This document shows positions 38,314 through 47,213 of a stretch of DNA of 64,000 nt, one piece after another. Location of the stretch: the NCBI GenBank assembly GCA_027449865.1, contig DAIDKV010000162.1, positions 22,076 to 86,075 on the forward strand, read 5' to 3'. Position 1 is the stretch's first letter, and each line of letters opens with the position of its first letter. The DNA comes from Planctomycetales bacterium (GTDB lineage: Bacteria > Planctomycetota > Planctomycetia > Isosphaerales > Isosphaeraceae). The notes under the pieces were generated by a model. The model had not been told where the DNA came from, did not search any database, and saw only the letters and a list, made by a program, of their open reading frames with translations. Made by a program: the position numbers and the translations under genes.

Positions 38314-38446
38314 GAGCTTACCTCCCGGGCGGGGTCGTGGCTTGTGGTGTGATCGGGCGGGGGATTCCGGATCAGAGGTTCCAGTCGAGGTCGCCGCGAG
38401 GGCTCGGGATTCCGCCGCGGACTGGGATCGTTCTGCTCTCGGCCCG

Positions 38447-39055
38447 TCAATCCTCCGGCCGGCGACCTTCAAGGCGGTCGAGCTCCTCCCGCAGCATGCG
38501 CTGGACCTTGCTCTTTGCCTTGAAGACGGTGGCGACCTTGAGGCCGAGCCGCTCGGCCACGACGTAGCCGGATTGGCCGTCGAGGGCGGTCAGACGGAAG
38601 GCCTCCCAGGTGTGAGGCTCGACGCGAAGGCGGACCCGGACCATCGCCTCGTCGAGAAGTTCGAGGTCGAAGGATTCCTCAAGGCGCGCGACAAGGTCGT
38701 CGCGAGCGACTAGCGACTCAAGCCAGGCGGGGTCGTCGCCGCCCCGGGCGGTGGTGGCAGCCCTGCGCGAGGCGAGGAGGTCGCTCCAGGTGTGGTGGGT
38801 CAAGGTCCTGAGCCAGGCGCGGAAGCTCAGCCCTGGGTCGTACTGGAAGGTCCTCATCTTGGTGCAGAGGCGGGCGAGAACGGCCTGGGTCACGTCGCGG
38901 GCGTCGGCGTCCTGGAGCTGCCACCGGCGGCACCAGGCATAAATCCGCGCCCCGTATCGGTCGACGAACTCGCTCCAGGCCTCCTGGTCCGCCGGGTTCT
39001 GACGCAGCCGTCCGAGCAAGGTGGCGCTGGTCCGGAGGTCGGCCGCGTCCCTCAT
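38447..39055 (-). CDS. ECF-type RNA polymerase sigma factor
   Basis: A 202-residue ECF sigma factor. Region 2 reads WSEFVDRYGARIYAWCRRWQ and DARDVTQAVLARLCTKMRTF; region 4 reads TWEAFRLTALDGQSGYVVAE followed by RLGLKVATVFKAKSKVQRML. ATG 39055 has a G-rich ribosome site and begins MRDAADLRTSATLLGRLRQN, the usual family start; the open frame to 39166 is not needed. It precedes the WD40 kinase gene on the same strand, the second sigma-kinase pair in the window. It diverges from a DUF1559 gene, which may be among its targets (inference). Confidence 0.87.
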   Translation of the reverse strand: MRDAADLRTSATLLGRLRQNPADQEAWSEFVDRYGARIYAWCRRWQLQDADARDVTQAVLARLCTKMRTFQYDPGLSFRAWLRTLTHHTWSDLLASRRAATTARGGDDPAWLESLVARDDLVARLEESFDLELLDEAMVRVRLRVEPHTWEAFRLTALDGQSGYVVAERLGLKVATVFKAKSKVQRMLREELDRLEGRRPED

Positions 39056-39419
39056 CGGATAATACCCCCCGAGGCGGAGAGAGTTGACAGCAGGACCCGC
39101 AATCCGGGCCGGATACCCACCGGGAAGCCGACGACCCGCACCGCCGTGTGCCGGTCTATTGTCCATGTTAAGGGTTCAGCACTGGCCGGGCCAGCGGTGG
39201 GCGATCCGCGATCTAGCCGCTGCGCTCCACGATTTCTCACAGGATTCGAGGGGATGTGTCAGGTTTCGAGGCGGCAGGGAGTATTAGCCCCTGGGTTGTG
39301 TTCCGAGATCCCTCCGACGGCTGCCGCAGTGGCCAGGACCGGCGCCTCATGGCAGGTTGCGCGACGGGTCATAGGAATCCTCCCTTTCCATTATCGCTCA
39401 CCATTCAGGAGGGAACGTC
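39056..39419. other. Divergent intergenic region between sigma factor and DUF1559 genes
   Basis: 364 bases with no gene. A 13-base palindrome (CTGGCC, one base, GGCCAG) lies at 39182-39194 and a TTGACA at 39084-39089 without a matching -10. No convincing promoter was found. Confidence 0.35.
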
Positions 39420-40538
39420 ATGGACTCGCGCCTCCGTCGCCATCGCGGCGGCTTCACGCTGATCGAGCTTCTGGTCGTCATCGCGATCATCGCGGTCCTG
39501 ATCGCCCTGCTTTTGCCAGCGGTGCAGGCCGCGCGAGAGGCCGCACGCCGCGCCCAGTGTACGAACAACCTCAAGCAGCTCGGACTGGCGGTGCAGAACT
39601 ACATCAGCACCAACTCAACCTTCCCGCTCATGGTGATGCCGCCGCCGGTCTACCTGGGTGGGCCCTGGAATAATAGCCACACCTGGTACTCGGCGATCCT
39701 GGGTTTCATGGAGCAGCAGCAGATCTTCAACGCGATCAACTTCAACGTCCCCCCCGACCCCACCGAACCCTCGTCGCCGGGGTTGGGCGTTGCCAACCTC
39801 ACCGCCGGCGGCACACAGGTGGCAACCTTCCTTTGCCCCTCCGAAAGCCAGACCACCCCGCTGTACAGCTACGGCAATTTCAGCTTCTATCTGGCGAATT
39901 ACGTCGGGAACTTCGGCGGCCCGGCGCAGATCCAGCCGTATTCCGGGACGATGATCCCGGTCTGGGACATCGAGTTCAATTACATGCAGGTCGTGGGGCC
40001 GGCGCGGCTGGCTTCGGTGACCGACGGAACCTCGAACACGGCGCTGTTCAGCGAGCGGCTGGTCTCGCTCCCCTGGAACGGTTGGCCGCCGCAGACGATT
40101 CCGGCCGGTAGTCAGGACGCCCGACGCTTCGCCTACATGGGAACCGCCGGCGCCGCTGCCAAGTCCGGGATGGCCGGCGCACTGACGTTCGCCAAGGCTT
40201 GCCAGGCCATCCCCGGCACCCAGCCCGAGTATTACAACGACGGCTGCATGATGGGCCAGCGCGGCTTCATCGGCTTTTCGCTCGACCTTTCCTACACCAG
40301 CTACAATCACGTCGGGCCTCCGAACTCGGTCCCCTGCATCAACCCCGCGATGGGGTATTCGTGGGCCTGCATCGATCCGTCGAGCTCGGCCCCCGCCAGC
40401 AGCAACCACCCCGGAGGGGCCAACGTCGCATTCTCCGACGGCTCCGTCCACTTCCTCAAAAATACGGTTGCCCTCCAGACCTGGTGGGCGTTGGGCTCTC
40501 GCAACCTGGGCGAGGTGATCTCGTCGGACTCGTATTGA
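39420..40538 (+). CDS. DUF1559 domain-containing pilin-like protein
   Basis: A 372-residue DUF1559 protein with prepilin motif [20 protein letters not shown] from residue 10, then [20 protein letters not shown]. The C-terminus has [20 protein letters not shown] and ends in GEVISSDSY. Expected to be exported through a pseudopilin-type pathway; role unknown. AGGAGGG lies seven bases before ATG 39420. The small lipoprotein gene follows after 14 bases, then a strong terminator, so the two form a complete unit. The sigma factor gene diverges upstream. Confidence 0.91.
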   Translation: MDSRLRRHRGGFTLIELLVVIAIIAVLIALLLPAVQAAREAARRAQCTNNLKQLGLAVQNYISTNSTFPLMVMPPPVYLGGPWNNSHTWYSAILGFMEQQQIFNAINFNVPPDPTEPSSPGLGVANLTAGGTQVATFLCPSESQTTPLYSYGNFSFYLANYVGNFGGPAQIQPYSGTMIPVWDIEFNYMQVVGPARLASVTDGTSNTALFSERLVSLPWNGWPPQTIPAGSQDARRFAYMGTAGAAAKSGMAGALTFAKACQAIPGTQPEYYNDGCMMGQRGFIGFSLDLSYTSYNHVGPPNSVPCINPAMGYSWACIDPSSSAPASSNHPGGANVAFSDGSVHFLKNTVALQTWWALGSRNLGEVISSDSY

Positions 40539-40552
40539 GGGGTGCAGAGATC

Positions 40553-40753
40553 ATGAAGCGATGGTTTGTCAGTAGTTTGATCGTCGCGGCCTCGGCGACG
40601 ATCGCCGGATGTTCCGGTGGCGGTACCCAGGCGGCGCAGGAGGCAACTGGTAAGGCCCAGGAAATCCAGAACGAGAAGCGGGCCGAGGCCCGCGAAAAGG
40701 CGATCCAGTCGCATCAGGCGGGTCGCCGGGGCACCACCCATCGTTCCCGATGA
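40553..40753 (+). CDS. Very small lipoprotein paired with DUF1559
   Basis: A 66-residue predicted lipoprotein: MKRWFVSSLIVAASATIAGC gives a standard signal peptide with lipobox IAGC at residues 17-20. The mature 46 residues are charged and helical (AQEIQNEKRAEAREKAIQSH), with a basic end. ATG 40553 has GAGGGG upstream. It is translated 14 bases after the DUF1559 stop codon and ends just before the terminator. No homologous function is recognised; the repeated pairing suggests a job in anchoring or assembling the pilin-like partner. Confidence 0.75.
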   Translation: MKRWFVSSLIVAASATIAGCSGGGTQAAQEATGKAQEIQNEKRAEAREKAIQSHQAGRRGTTHRSR

Positions 40754-40761
40754 AACAGGGC

Positions 40762-40804
40762 GGTCGGCGCTCGCTTCCTGGAGACAGGAGCGGCGCCGAC
40801 CTTT
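40762..40804 (+). terminator. Rho-independent terminator after DUF1559/lipoprotein unit
   Basis: GGTCGGCGC (40762-40770) pairs exactly with 40793-40801; the loop holds a further stem (TCCTG with CAGGA). TTT follows. It separates the unit from the convergent efflux pump gene. Confidence 0.7.
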
Positions 40805-40814
40805 CCCCGAGCGA

Positions 40815-43800
40815 TCAGGCGTGGTGCGTCGCGCCGTTCCCACCCGAGATTGGAGAATCCGACGGGATCGCGCGGATTCGGGGAGCAAACCAGGGATAGA
40901 TGGACGGCAGGACCAGCGTTGTCAGCAGGGTTGCCGTGATGATCCCACCGATGACGACCGTCGCCAGCGGGCGCTGGATCTCCGAGCCTGGCGAGGTCGC
41001 CAGCGCCATCGGGATGAACCCTAGCCCGGCCACCAGTGCCGTCATCAGGATCGGTCGAAGCCGGACGATCGCCGCCTCGCGCGCCGCCTCGTGAGCCTCG
41101 ACCCCATCCTGGTGCAGGTGCTCGACCGCGCTGACCCAGACAAGACCGTTGAGCACCGCGACCCCGAAGAGCGCGATGAACCCCACTCCCGCTGAGACGG
41201 AGAACGGCAGACCTCGCATCGCGAGCGCGAAGACGCCGCCGGTCGCCGCCATCGGAACCGCCAGGTAGATCAGGGCCGCGAGCTGGAGCGAGCGAAACGT
41301 GCTGTAGAGCAGCAGGAAAATGAGAAGCAACGCCACCGGAACGACGATCATCAGCCGTCGTGTCGCCGATTGCAGGTGCTCGAACTGTCCGCCCCATCGG
41401 AGGACGTATCCTCCCGACTTCGGCAGCTTCACCTGCTTGTCGATCGCAGCCTGGGCTTCGGCGACGAAGCTGGCGATGTCGCGACCTCGAACGTTCACAC
41501 CGACAACCGCCCTGCGCTGGACGTTGTCGCGCTCGATCTCGTCGGGGCCTTCTTCCTCGGTGATCTCGGTGAGGTCGCGGAGCGGGATTGCGCGGCCCAT
41601 CGCGTCCTCGACCCGGATCGACCCGATCCTGGACGCGTCGTTCCGCCAGGATTCAGGGAGCCGGACTCGGAGCGGGTGCCGAGCCGGCAGGCGAACCTGC
41701 GACGAATCACGGCGGCTGGCCGAATCCTGCGACTCGTCCTCGAAGATCGTTCCGACCGTGATCCCGCCGAGCGAGGCGACCGCGTCGAGAACCTCCGAAG
41801 CCTTGATCCCGTATCGAGCGAGCTGATCCCGCCGCACCTTGATCCGGAGCATCGGCAGACGGCCAGCAGTGGGGACCTTGATGTCGTGGGCGCCCGCGAT
41901 GCCGGTTAACACGCGTTCGACCTCCAGCGAGAGCCGGCGCAGCTCGTCGAGGTCGGGGCCGTAAATGATCGCGGCGACATCGCTCTTGACGCCCGCGACC
42001 AGCTCGTTGACCCGCATCTCGATCGGCTGGCTGAAGCCGAACTTCACTCCGGGGACATTCTCGGTCAGGAGCTTATCCATCTCCTCAATCAGATCGTCGC
42101 GGCTGAGCCCGGGGCGCCAATCGTCCTGGGGTTTGAGCATGGTCCAGACGTCGGTCTGGTGCGGGCCCATCACGTCGTTGGCGATCTCGGGCCGGCCGGT
42201 CTTGCAGTACACGAGCCGGACCTCGGGGATGGTCTTGAGAAGCTTCTCAATCTGTGTTGAGGCCTCGACCGCACCCTCCAGCGAGGCCGATGGGATGCGG
42301 ACTGCTTCAATGAGCAGATCACCCTCGTTGAGCCTTGGCATGAACTCGCCGCCGAGGTTCAGAGCCACCGGCACACTCAGCGCAACCAGCGCGATCGCGA
42401 TTCCGACACCGAAGAACGGATGCCGGATGAAGGCGGAGAGCAGTGGTTCATACACCCGCTTCAGCCATCGAATCAGCCAGATTTCTTTCTCCTGCGGGCG
42501 ATCGCTCAGGAAAATCGAGGCGAGGACCGGCATCAGCGTGAGCGAGAGGACCAGCGAGCCCAGAAGCGCGAAGATGACGGTCAGGGCCATTGGGCGGAAC
42601 ATCTTCCCCTCGGTCCCCTGGAGTGCGAGGATCGGGAGGTAAACGATCGTAATGATCAGCTCGCCGAACATGGTCGGGCGTCGGACCTCGATGGCAGCCT
42701 CTCGAACGATATCCTGCTTGAGACGAGTTCCGCCCTCGTGACCGAGGCGCCGGACACAGTTCTCGACCATGATGACGCTCGAATCGACGATCAGGCCGAA
42801 GTCGATGGCGCCGAGGCTCATCAGGCTCGCCGAGATCCCCGACGCGAGCATCACATTCGCGGCGAAAAGCATCGATAGCGGAATCGCGAGCGCCACGATC
42901 AGGCCGCCGCGAAGGTTGCCCAGCAGAAAGAGCAGGACGCCGATAACCAGCAGGCCGCCGGCGGTCAGGTTTTCCAGGACAGTCCCAAGGGTGTGGCCGA
43001 CCAGGTGGGTTCGGTCGTAGAGTGGCTCGATGGTCACGCCGGCCGGAAGACCTTTTTTGATCTTCTCGATCTCCTCCTTGACGTTCTTGACGACCACGCG
43101 GCTGTTCTCACCGATGAGCATCATGACCAGGCCAGTGACGATTTCACCCTGGCCGTCGCGGGTGGCAAGCCCGGCCCGGATCATCGGCGCGGGGACAACC
43201 TTCGCCACCTTGCCAATCGTCACGGGAACGCCGTTCCTTTCGTCGATCACGATCGCGGCGATATCGTCGACGTTATGCGCCTGGCTCACACCTCGGATGT
43301 AACGAGCCTCGCCGTTGTGAACGAGGTAGCCGCCGCCGACGTTGGCGTTGTTGGATTGGAGAGCGTCGAAGACGTTGGTCATCGTCAGCTTGTGGAGGGC
43401 GAGCTGATCGGGATCGGGCTGGACCTCGTAGGTCTTCATCTCGCCGCCGTGGGCATTGATCTCGGTGACGCCCTCGACCCGCCGCAACTGGTAAGCGATG
43501 AACCAGTCGAGGATGGTTCGCAGCTCCATTGGCCCGATCCCCGATTCCCTGGTCGCCTTGACCTGGAACTGATAGACCTCCCCGAGCGCGGTGGAGATCG
43601 GGCCGAGCATCGGCGTTCCGTAGCCCTTCGGGATGGCCTCGGCAGCGCGAGAGATCCGCTCTCCGACGAGCTGCCGGGCCCGATAAATGTCTGTTCCCTC
43701 CTTGAAGACGATCGTGACCACCGAGACACCGAACTTGGAGATCGATCGGATCTCCTCGACGTTCGGCAGGCCGCTCATCGCTCCCTCGACCGGGAATGAG

Positions 43801-43994
43801 AGGAGCGACTCAACCTCCATTGGCGAGAGGGCGGGCGCCTCGGTGATGACCTGCACCTGCACGTTCGTCAGATCGGGAACGGCGTCAATCGGCAGGCTCA
43901 GGGCTGAATGAACCCCCAACCCCGCAACGAGCAGTGTCGCCATCAGCACGAACAGGCGATTATTTAACGAGGACTCGATAATGGCATTCAGCAT
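40815..43994 (-). CDS. Heavy-metal efflux RND transporter, CzcA/CusA type
   Basis: A 1059-residue inner-membrane RND pump of the heavy-metal efflux (HME) subfamily, driven by proton influx. The N-terminus (LNAIIESSLNNRLFVLMATL, LPIDAVPDLTNVQVQV) and the transmembrane segment GAIDFGLIVDSSVIMVENC are typical of CzcA proteins. Twelve membrane helices in two halves can be seen, with two large periplasmic loops. The metal cannot be told: the methionine ladder of CusA is not obvious, so divalent cations such as Zn, Co or Ni are likelier than copper (inference). Its start lies four bases after the adaptor gene stop. No outer-membrane channel gene (CzcC type) is present in the window. Confidence 0.92.
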   Translation of the reverse strand: MLNAIIESSLNNRLFVLMATLLVAGLGVHSALSLPIDAVPDLTNVQVQVITEAPALSPMEVESLLSFPVEGAMSGLPNVEEIRSISKFGVSVVTIVFKEGTDIYRARQLVGERISRAAEAIPKGYGTPMLGPISTALGEVYQFQVKATRESGIGPMELRTILDWFIAYQLRRVEGVTEINAHGGEMKTYEVQPDPDQLALHKLTMTNVFDALQSNNANVGGGYLVHNGEARYIRGVSQAHNVDDIAAIVIDERNGVPVTIGKVAKVVPAPMIRAGLATRDGQGEIVTGLVMMLIGENSRVVVKNVKEEIEKIKKGLPAGVTIEPLYDRTHLVGHTLGTVLENLTAGGLLVIGVLLFLLGNLRGGLIVALAIPLSMLFAANVMLASGISASLMSLGAIDFGLIVDSSVIMVENCVRRLGHEGGTRLKQDIVREAAIEVRRPTMFGELIITIVYLPILALQGTEGKMFRPMALTVIFALLGSLVLSLTLMPVLASIFLSDRPQEKEIWLIRWLKRVYEPLLSAFIRHPFFGVGIAIALVALSVPVALNLGGEFMPRLNEGDLLIEAVRIPSASLEGAVEASTQIEKLLKTIPEVRLVYCKTGRPEIANDVMGPHQTDVWTMLKPQDDWRPGLSRDDLIEEMDKLLTENVPGVKFGFSQPIEMRVNELVAGVKSDVAAIIYGPDLDELRRLSLEVERVLTGIAGAHDIKVPTAGRLPMLRIKVRRDQLARYGIKASEVLDAVASLGGITVGTIFEDESQDSASRRDSSQVRLPARHPLRVRLPESWRNDASRIGSIRVEDAMGRAIPLRDLTEITEEEGPDEIERDNVQRRAVVGVNVRGRDIASFVAEAQAAIDKQVKLPKSGGYVLRWGGQFEHLQSATRRLMIVVPVALLLIFLLLYSTFRSLQLAALIYLAVPMAATGGVFALAMRGLPFSVSAGVGFIALFGVAVLNGLVWVSAVEHLHQDGVEAHEAAREAAIVRLRPILMTALVAGLGFIPMALATSPGSEIQRPLATVVIGGIITATLLTTLVLPSIYPWFAPRIRAIPSDSPISGGNGATHHA

Positions 43995-43998
43995 GGAC

Positions 43999-45666
43999 CT
44001 ACTCCTCGTCGTCCGAGTTCTGAAGGATGAGCTCGCTCTTGAGGAAGAAGGCGCCGGTGGAAACGACGGGATCGCCCTCGGAGAGCCCGCCCTTGATCAC
44101 TGTGCGCTCGCCGGTGCGTCGGCCGACCGAGACGGGGCGAAGCTTGTAGGTCCGGGACTCGTTGGTGGGGACAAAGACGAACTTGGCGGTATCGATCTCG
44201 ACGACCGAGGCGGTTGGGACGGTCAGGTCCTTCTCGACGGCCGAGCTATCCAGGAGGATGCGGGCGAACATGCCGACCTTCAGAACGCTCTCGGGGTTAT
44301 CGGCCACGGCGAGGATGGGAACGGTTCGCGTCTGGGGATCGACGACCGAGCCGATCGAGATGAGGTGCGCCTCGAACTCGCGATCGCCGTAGGCGGTCAC
44401 GCGGAAGCGGATCTTGCCGTCGGCGAGTCGGGTGAGCTTCGGGACGTCCGACTCGGAAACATCAGCCTTCACCCACACATTGCTCAGGTCGGCCAGGATG
44501 AAAAGAACGTCGTTCATGTCGGCCTTCTGGCTCGGAACGGCGTTCTTCTTGAGGATCTGTCCATCGAATGGGGCGTCGATCTGATACCGGGTGACGTCCT
44601 CGGTGGTGGCGAGCTTGCTGGCTTCCTCCGGGTGTTCGAGAAGGTGGTTGATGTCCTCGCGAACGCCGAGAATGCGGAGCCTCTGTGCGGCGTCAACCAC
44701 GGCGGCCTCGGCCTGTCGGAGCGTCTGATCGGCGATCCTACGCTCCTGGGCCGAGTCATACCGGGCCTGCTCGATGGCTCCGGTGAGGGCGGCCTGAGAG
44801 CCTTCCCGGGTGTGTCGGGCGATGACGACCATGTGCTGGCCGACGATCTTCTGCCGCTGGAGATCGACGTTCTTGAACTCCTCGTGGACGGCGATCTCGT
44901 AATCGGCGAAAGCCTTGAGGAGCATCCCGCGATAGGCGCCCAGATCCTTGCCGGCGAACTGCATTTCGAGAGCCTCGTTGCGGGCCGGTCGGCCGTGTTG
45001 CTGGTGCTGGGCCTCCTCGTCGTGCTGCTCCTTGCGGTCGGGCTCGTGCCGGTGGGTGATGTCGTCGGCGACGTATTTCTCAAGCGCGGGGATCAGGGCC
45101 TGGACGTTCCCGGCGATATCCGACTTCCACCGGGCCTCGAAGCGAGCGGTCGCCAGCTCGCGCTGGCGGGCCCGAAGGTCTAACCGGGCCTTCCCGACCT
45201 CGGGACTATCAAGGATTGCAAGCAGGTCTCCCTTCTTGACCTTCTGTCCAAGCTGGACATGGACCTCCCGGATGCGGGCTGAGGCCCAGGGCCGGACTTC
45301 CACCTGTCGGTCGGCGTTCTCGCGGACCTGGCCGACAACGCCGACCTCGGTGGAGAGCCGATCCACACGAGCCGACTCGACCGCGATCCCCGCCTGCTTG
45401 AACTTCGAATCGGTAAGCGTGACCGAGGTGGCCTGTGCCGGCGCCGCCGGCTTCTCCGGCGCGCCGGGCGCGGCCGTCGCCGGGGAGGCCGATGAGCCCT
45501 CGGGTCCCTGTGCTGCGTGAAGTCGGAGGCCGTACCGCCAGTCGACCGCGATGTAGCCCAGCAGGGCAACGCCGCAGAGGGCGACGAGCGCCCAGGGGAG
45601 CACCTGGCGTACTGGACGCGCCGACCCATCGGGCCGCGACGCGATCTGTTTCGTAACGACGGACAT
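43999..45666 (-). CDS. RND efflux periplasmic adaptor (CzcB/CusB type) with His-rich insert
   Basis: A 555-residue membrane-fusion protein that would link the RND pump to an outer-membrane channel. One N-terminal membrane helix (about 24-43, LPWALVALCGVALLGYIAVD) precedes the barrel-sandwich hybrid (VRPWASARIREVHVQLGQKV, then QIDAPFDGQILKKNAV), a long coiled-coil hairpin, a beta-barrel (VWVKADVSESDV) and the membrane-proximal domain. The coiled coil contains a His/Glu/Gln-rich stretch at about residues 200-230 (THRHEPDRKEQHDEEAQHQQ), a potential metal-binding site. ATG 45666 has GGAGG upstream. Probably co-transcribed with the pump. Confidence 0.9.
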   Translation of the reverse strand: MSVVTKQIASRPDGSARPVRQVLPWALVALCGVALLGYIAVDWRYGLRLHAAQGPEGSSASPATAAPGAPEKPAAPAQATSVTLTDSKFKQAGIAVESARVDRLSTEVGVVGQVRENADRQVEVRPWASARIREVHVQLGQKVKKGDLLAILDSPEVGKARLDLRARQRELATARFEARWKSDIAGNVQALIPALEKYVADDITHRHEPDRKEQHDEEAQHQQHGRPARNEALEMQFAGKDLGAYRGMLLKAFADYEIAVHEEFKNVDLQRQKIVGQHMVVIARHTREGSQAALTGAIEQARYDSAQERRIADQTLRQAEAAVVDAAQRLRILGVREDINHLLEHPEEASKLATTEDVTRYQIDAPFDGQILKKNAVPSQKADMNDVLFILADLSNVWVKADVSESDVPKLTRLADGKIRFRVTAYGDREFEAHLISIGSVVDPQTRTVPILAVADNPESVLKVGMFARILLDSSAVEKDLTVPTASVVEIDTAKFVFVPTNESRTYKLRPVSVGRRTGERTVIKGGLSEGDPVVSTGAFFLKSELILQNSDDEE

Positions 45667-45833
45667 GAAGAATCCTCCCGCCTCGTGCGGCGAACGGGTG
45701 CTGAGCCAACCTGAGTTTGGGCGATCGAGGGCCCCGCGCTGATCGATACACAGAACCGGGCACCTGCCCGGATCAAGACCCTGGATCGTGTACTGGTGAC
45801 GACGTCGGGAACGGAACGGGGGCGGGGATGGGC

Positions 45834-46358
45834 TCAGCAGTTCCAGCGCGAGACCAGGTCGAGGATCGCGATGCGCAAGCCAGCGTCACCAATGGTTCTC
45901 ATGTGAGATGAGAAGCGAGGCCCGGGATCGTCGAGGTCAGCCCACTCCGAGGATTGCCAGGCGATCGGACCGTTTAACCCGAGGACAAGCAGGTCGGCGA
46001 TTCGGCCGCGAGTCTCAGGACGGACCATTGGAGTCCCGGTCCAGTCGGGGGCAAGCCAGTCGTTGATATGGGCGTGTGCGAGTGGACCTTGATGGCGGGA
46101 ATCGTCCAGGGGACCCGGATCGGCCAGGGGCATGAACCAGTGCCAATGCAGGATCGCGACATCGGCGGCAAGACCCGCCGACGGATGCCAGCGGAGCAAA
46201 TGGTCGTGATACGGGCAGACCTCGCCAGGCGCGTCGTGATGGCGAACGTTGTGGTAGTCGGCCTGAGGTAGCGGGAAGCGCACGGTGCTCAGGATCAGCA
46301 CGCCGATCCCCAGCATCCGGAGCCCACGCCACTCTGACCGCCGCCGCCGTGAGGTCAC
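45834..46358 (-). CDS. Histidine-rich exported protein of the metal-efflux locus, function unknown
   Basis: About 174 residues from a GTG at 46358 (ATG 46418 and 46316 are alternatives; none has a strong ribosome site). A basic start (RRRRSEWRGLR) and hydrophobic MLGIGVLILSTVRFPL look like a signal sequence or anchor. The body is unusually rich in histidine and tryptophan: YHNVRHHDAPGEVCPYHDHL, AILHWHWFMP and HQGPLAHAHIND. I know no named family. It precedes the adaptor gene on the same strand by 167 bases, so metal binding or delivery to the pump is a reasonable guess. Confidence 0.65.
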   Translation of the reverse strand: MTSRRRRSEWRGLRMLGIGVLILSTVRFPLPQADYHNVRHHDAPGEVCPYHDHLLRWHPSAGLAADVAILHWHWFMPLADPGPLDDSRHQGPLAHAHINDWLAPDWTGTPMVRPETRGRIADLLVLGLNGPIAWQSSEWADLDDPGPRFSSHMRTIGDAGLRIAILDLVSRWNC

Positions 46359-46800
46359 GTCCCGGCCCTTCTGGTGAAGGGAGGATAGGTGGGATCGGGT
46401 CGGGCCCGCGAGGAGCATCAACGGCCGACGGACCCTCTCCCTGGTTGGTTCGTTCCTTATTATGGGCCCCCGTTCGCACGCGGTCAAGCAGGACGACCTT
46501 GCCCGGAGATCGGCCGGATGGTAACCTCCCGGGCGAGCGACGATCGGGGGGCGAGGGTTCTCTCCTCACCGCCCCGACCGCGCCCCCGCTCTTCGCTACT
46601 TCTTGCGGCGAATCGCGAATCGCGGCTCGCAGATGGCTGACGGTTGGCCTGTTCTCCCAGAGCAACCAGGCAAGCTCGACCGCGAACGCGACGACGTGGC
46701 CCAGATGGGCCGCGTCTTCCCGGACCGGAACGAGTGCCAGGACGCCATGGGCGACCAGGAGTGTCAACGCTACTGCCGAGGCTAGAGACGAGCTCTTCAT
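46015..46800 (-). CDS. Possible small membrane protein; 3' part uncertain
   Basis: ATG 46800 has AGGAG at a good distance, and the first 70 residues look real: two hydrophobic segments (LASAVALTLLVAHGVLALVP and HLGHVVAFAVELAWLLW) and a charged stretch. Beyond about residue 75 the translation is Pro/Arg/Ser-rich and resembles non-coding frame, and its last 340 bases overlap the His-rich gene in another frame. Either the true gene has lost its stop or been frameshifted, or the C-terminus is simply disordered. It would precede the efflux genes on the same strand. Confidence 0.3.
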   Translation of the reverse strand: MKSSSLASAVALTLLVAHGVLALVPVREDAAHLGHVVAFAVELAWLLWENRPTVSHLRAAIRDSPQEVAKSGGAVGAVRREPSPPDRRSPGRLPSGRSPGKVVLLDRVRTGAHNKERTNQGEGPSAVDAPRGPDPIPPILPSPEGPGRDLTAAAVRVAWAPDAGDRRADPEHRALPATSGRLPQRSPSRRAWRGLPVSRPFAPLASVGGSCRRCRDPALALVHAPGRSGSPGRFPPSRSTRTRPYQRLACPRLDRDSNGPS

Positions 46801-47213
46801 GGCTCGGCTCTCCTGGCAGGGGCGGCCGTGCCCCTCACACGTTCAGGGCGGTCCGTTCGATATCGGTCCGATAGGTTGCACTACCGGGCCGTGTCCCACA
46901 TCCTGTGGGACGAACGGATCGCCCTGTGACGCTGCGCCACGGAAGCTCTGACAGAGCCAGGCGATTCTGCGCCATTCCCTCCCTCGATGCAAAGCGGGGC
47001 CGGCGTGGGAAGTTGATGTCCGTTCATTCTTCGGTCTGAGAGGGATTGGTGTGATATCAATTCCCTCCGTACTCCTTTGTCCCACGTCTTTTGTCCCAAT
47101 GGACCCTTTTGTCCCACTCACGGGACTGCCCTCCTAGTAGTCGACCACTTTTGTATTGCGTGCTTCGGCGGAATTTGTTCTCCTGATGGCTTAACCGTTT
47201 CAGGAGGACGGCC
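46801..47213. other. Gene-free stretch with GTCCCA repeats and mobile-element debris
   Basis: 413 bases without a gene. A hairpin of GTCCCACA (46893-46900) and TGTGGGAC (46904-46911) encloses three bases. The related TTTGTCCCA occurs three times as direct repeats starting at 47076, 47090 and 47108. The 3' end (about 47130-47213) may be the left end of a degraded IS630 element. Confidence 0.45.
47076..47116 (+). repeat. Three direct copies of TTTGTCCCA
   Basis: Copies at 47076-47084, 47090-47098 and 47108-47116, the last two extended to CTTTTGTCCCA. Spacing of starts is 14 and 18 bases. The core matches the arms of the hairpin at 46893-46911. Confidence 0.6.

Noticed and set aside
46843..47121. 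92-codon minus-strand open frame in the repeat region
   Set aside because: Spans the repeats, low-complexity and without a ribosome site.
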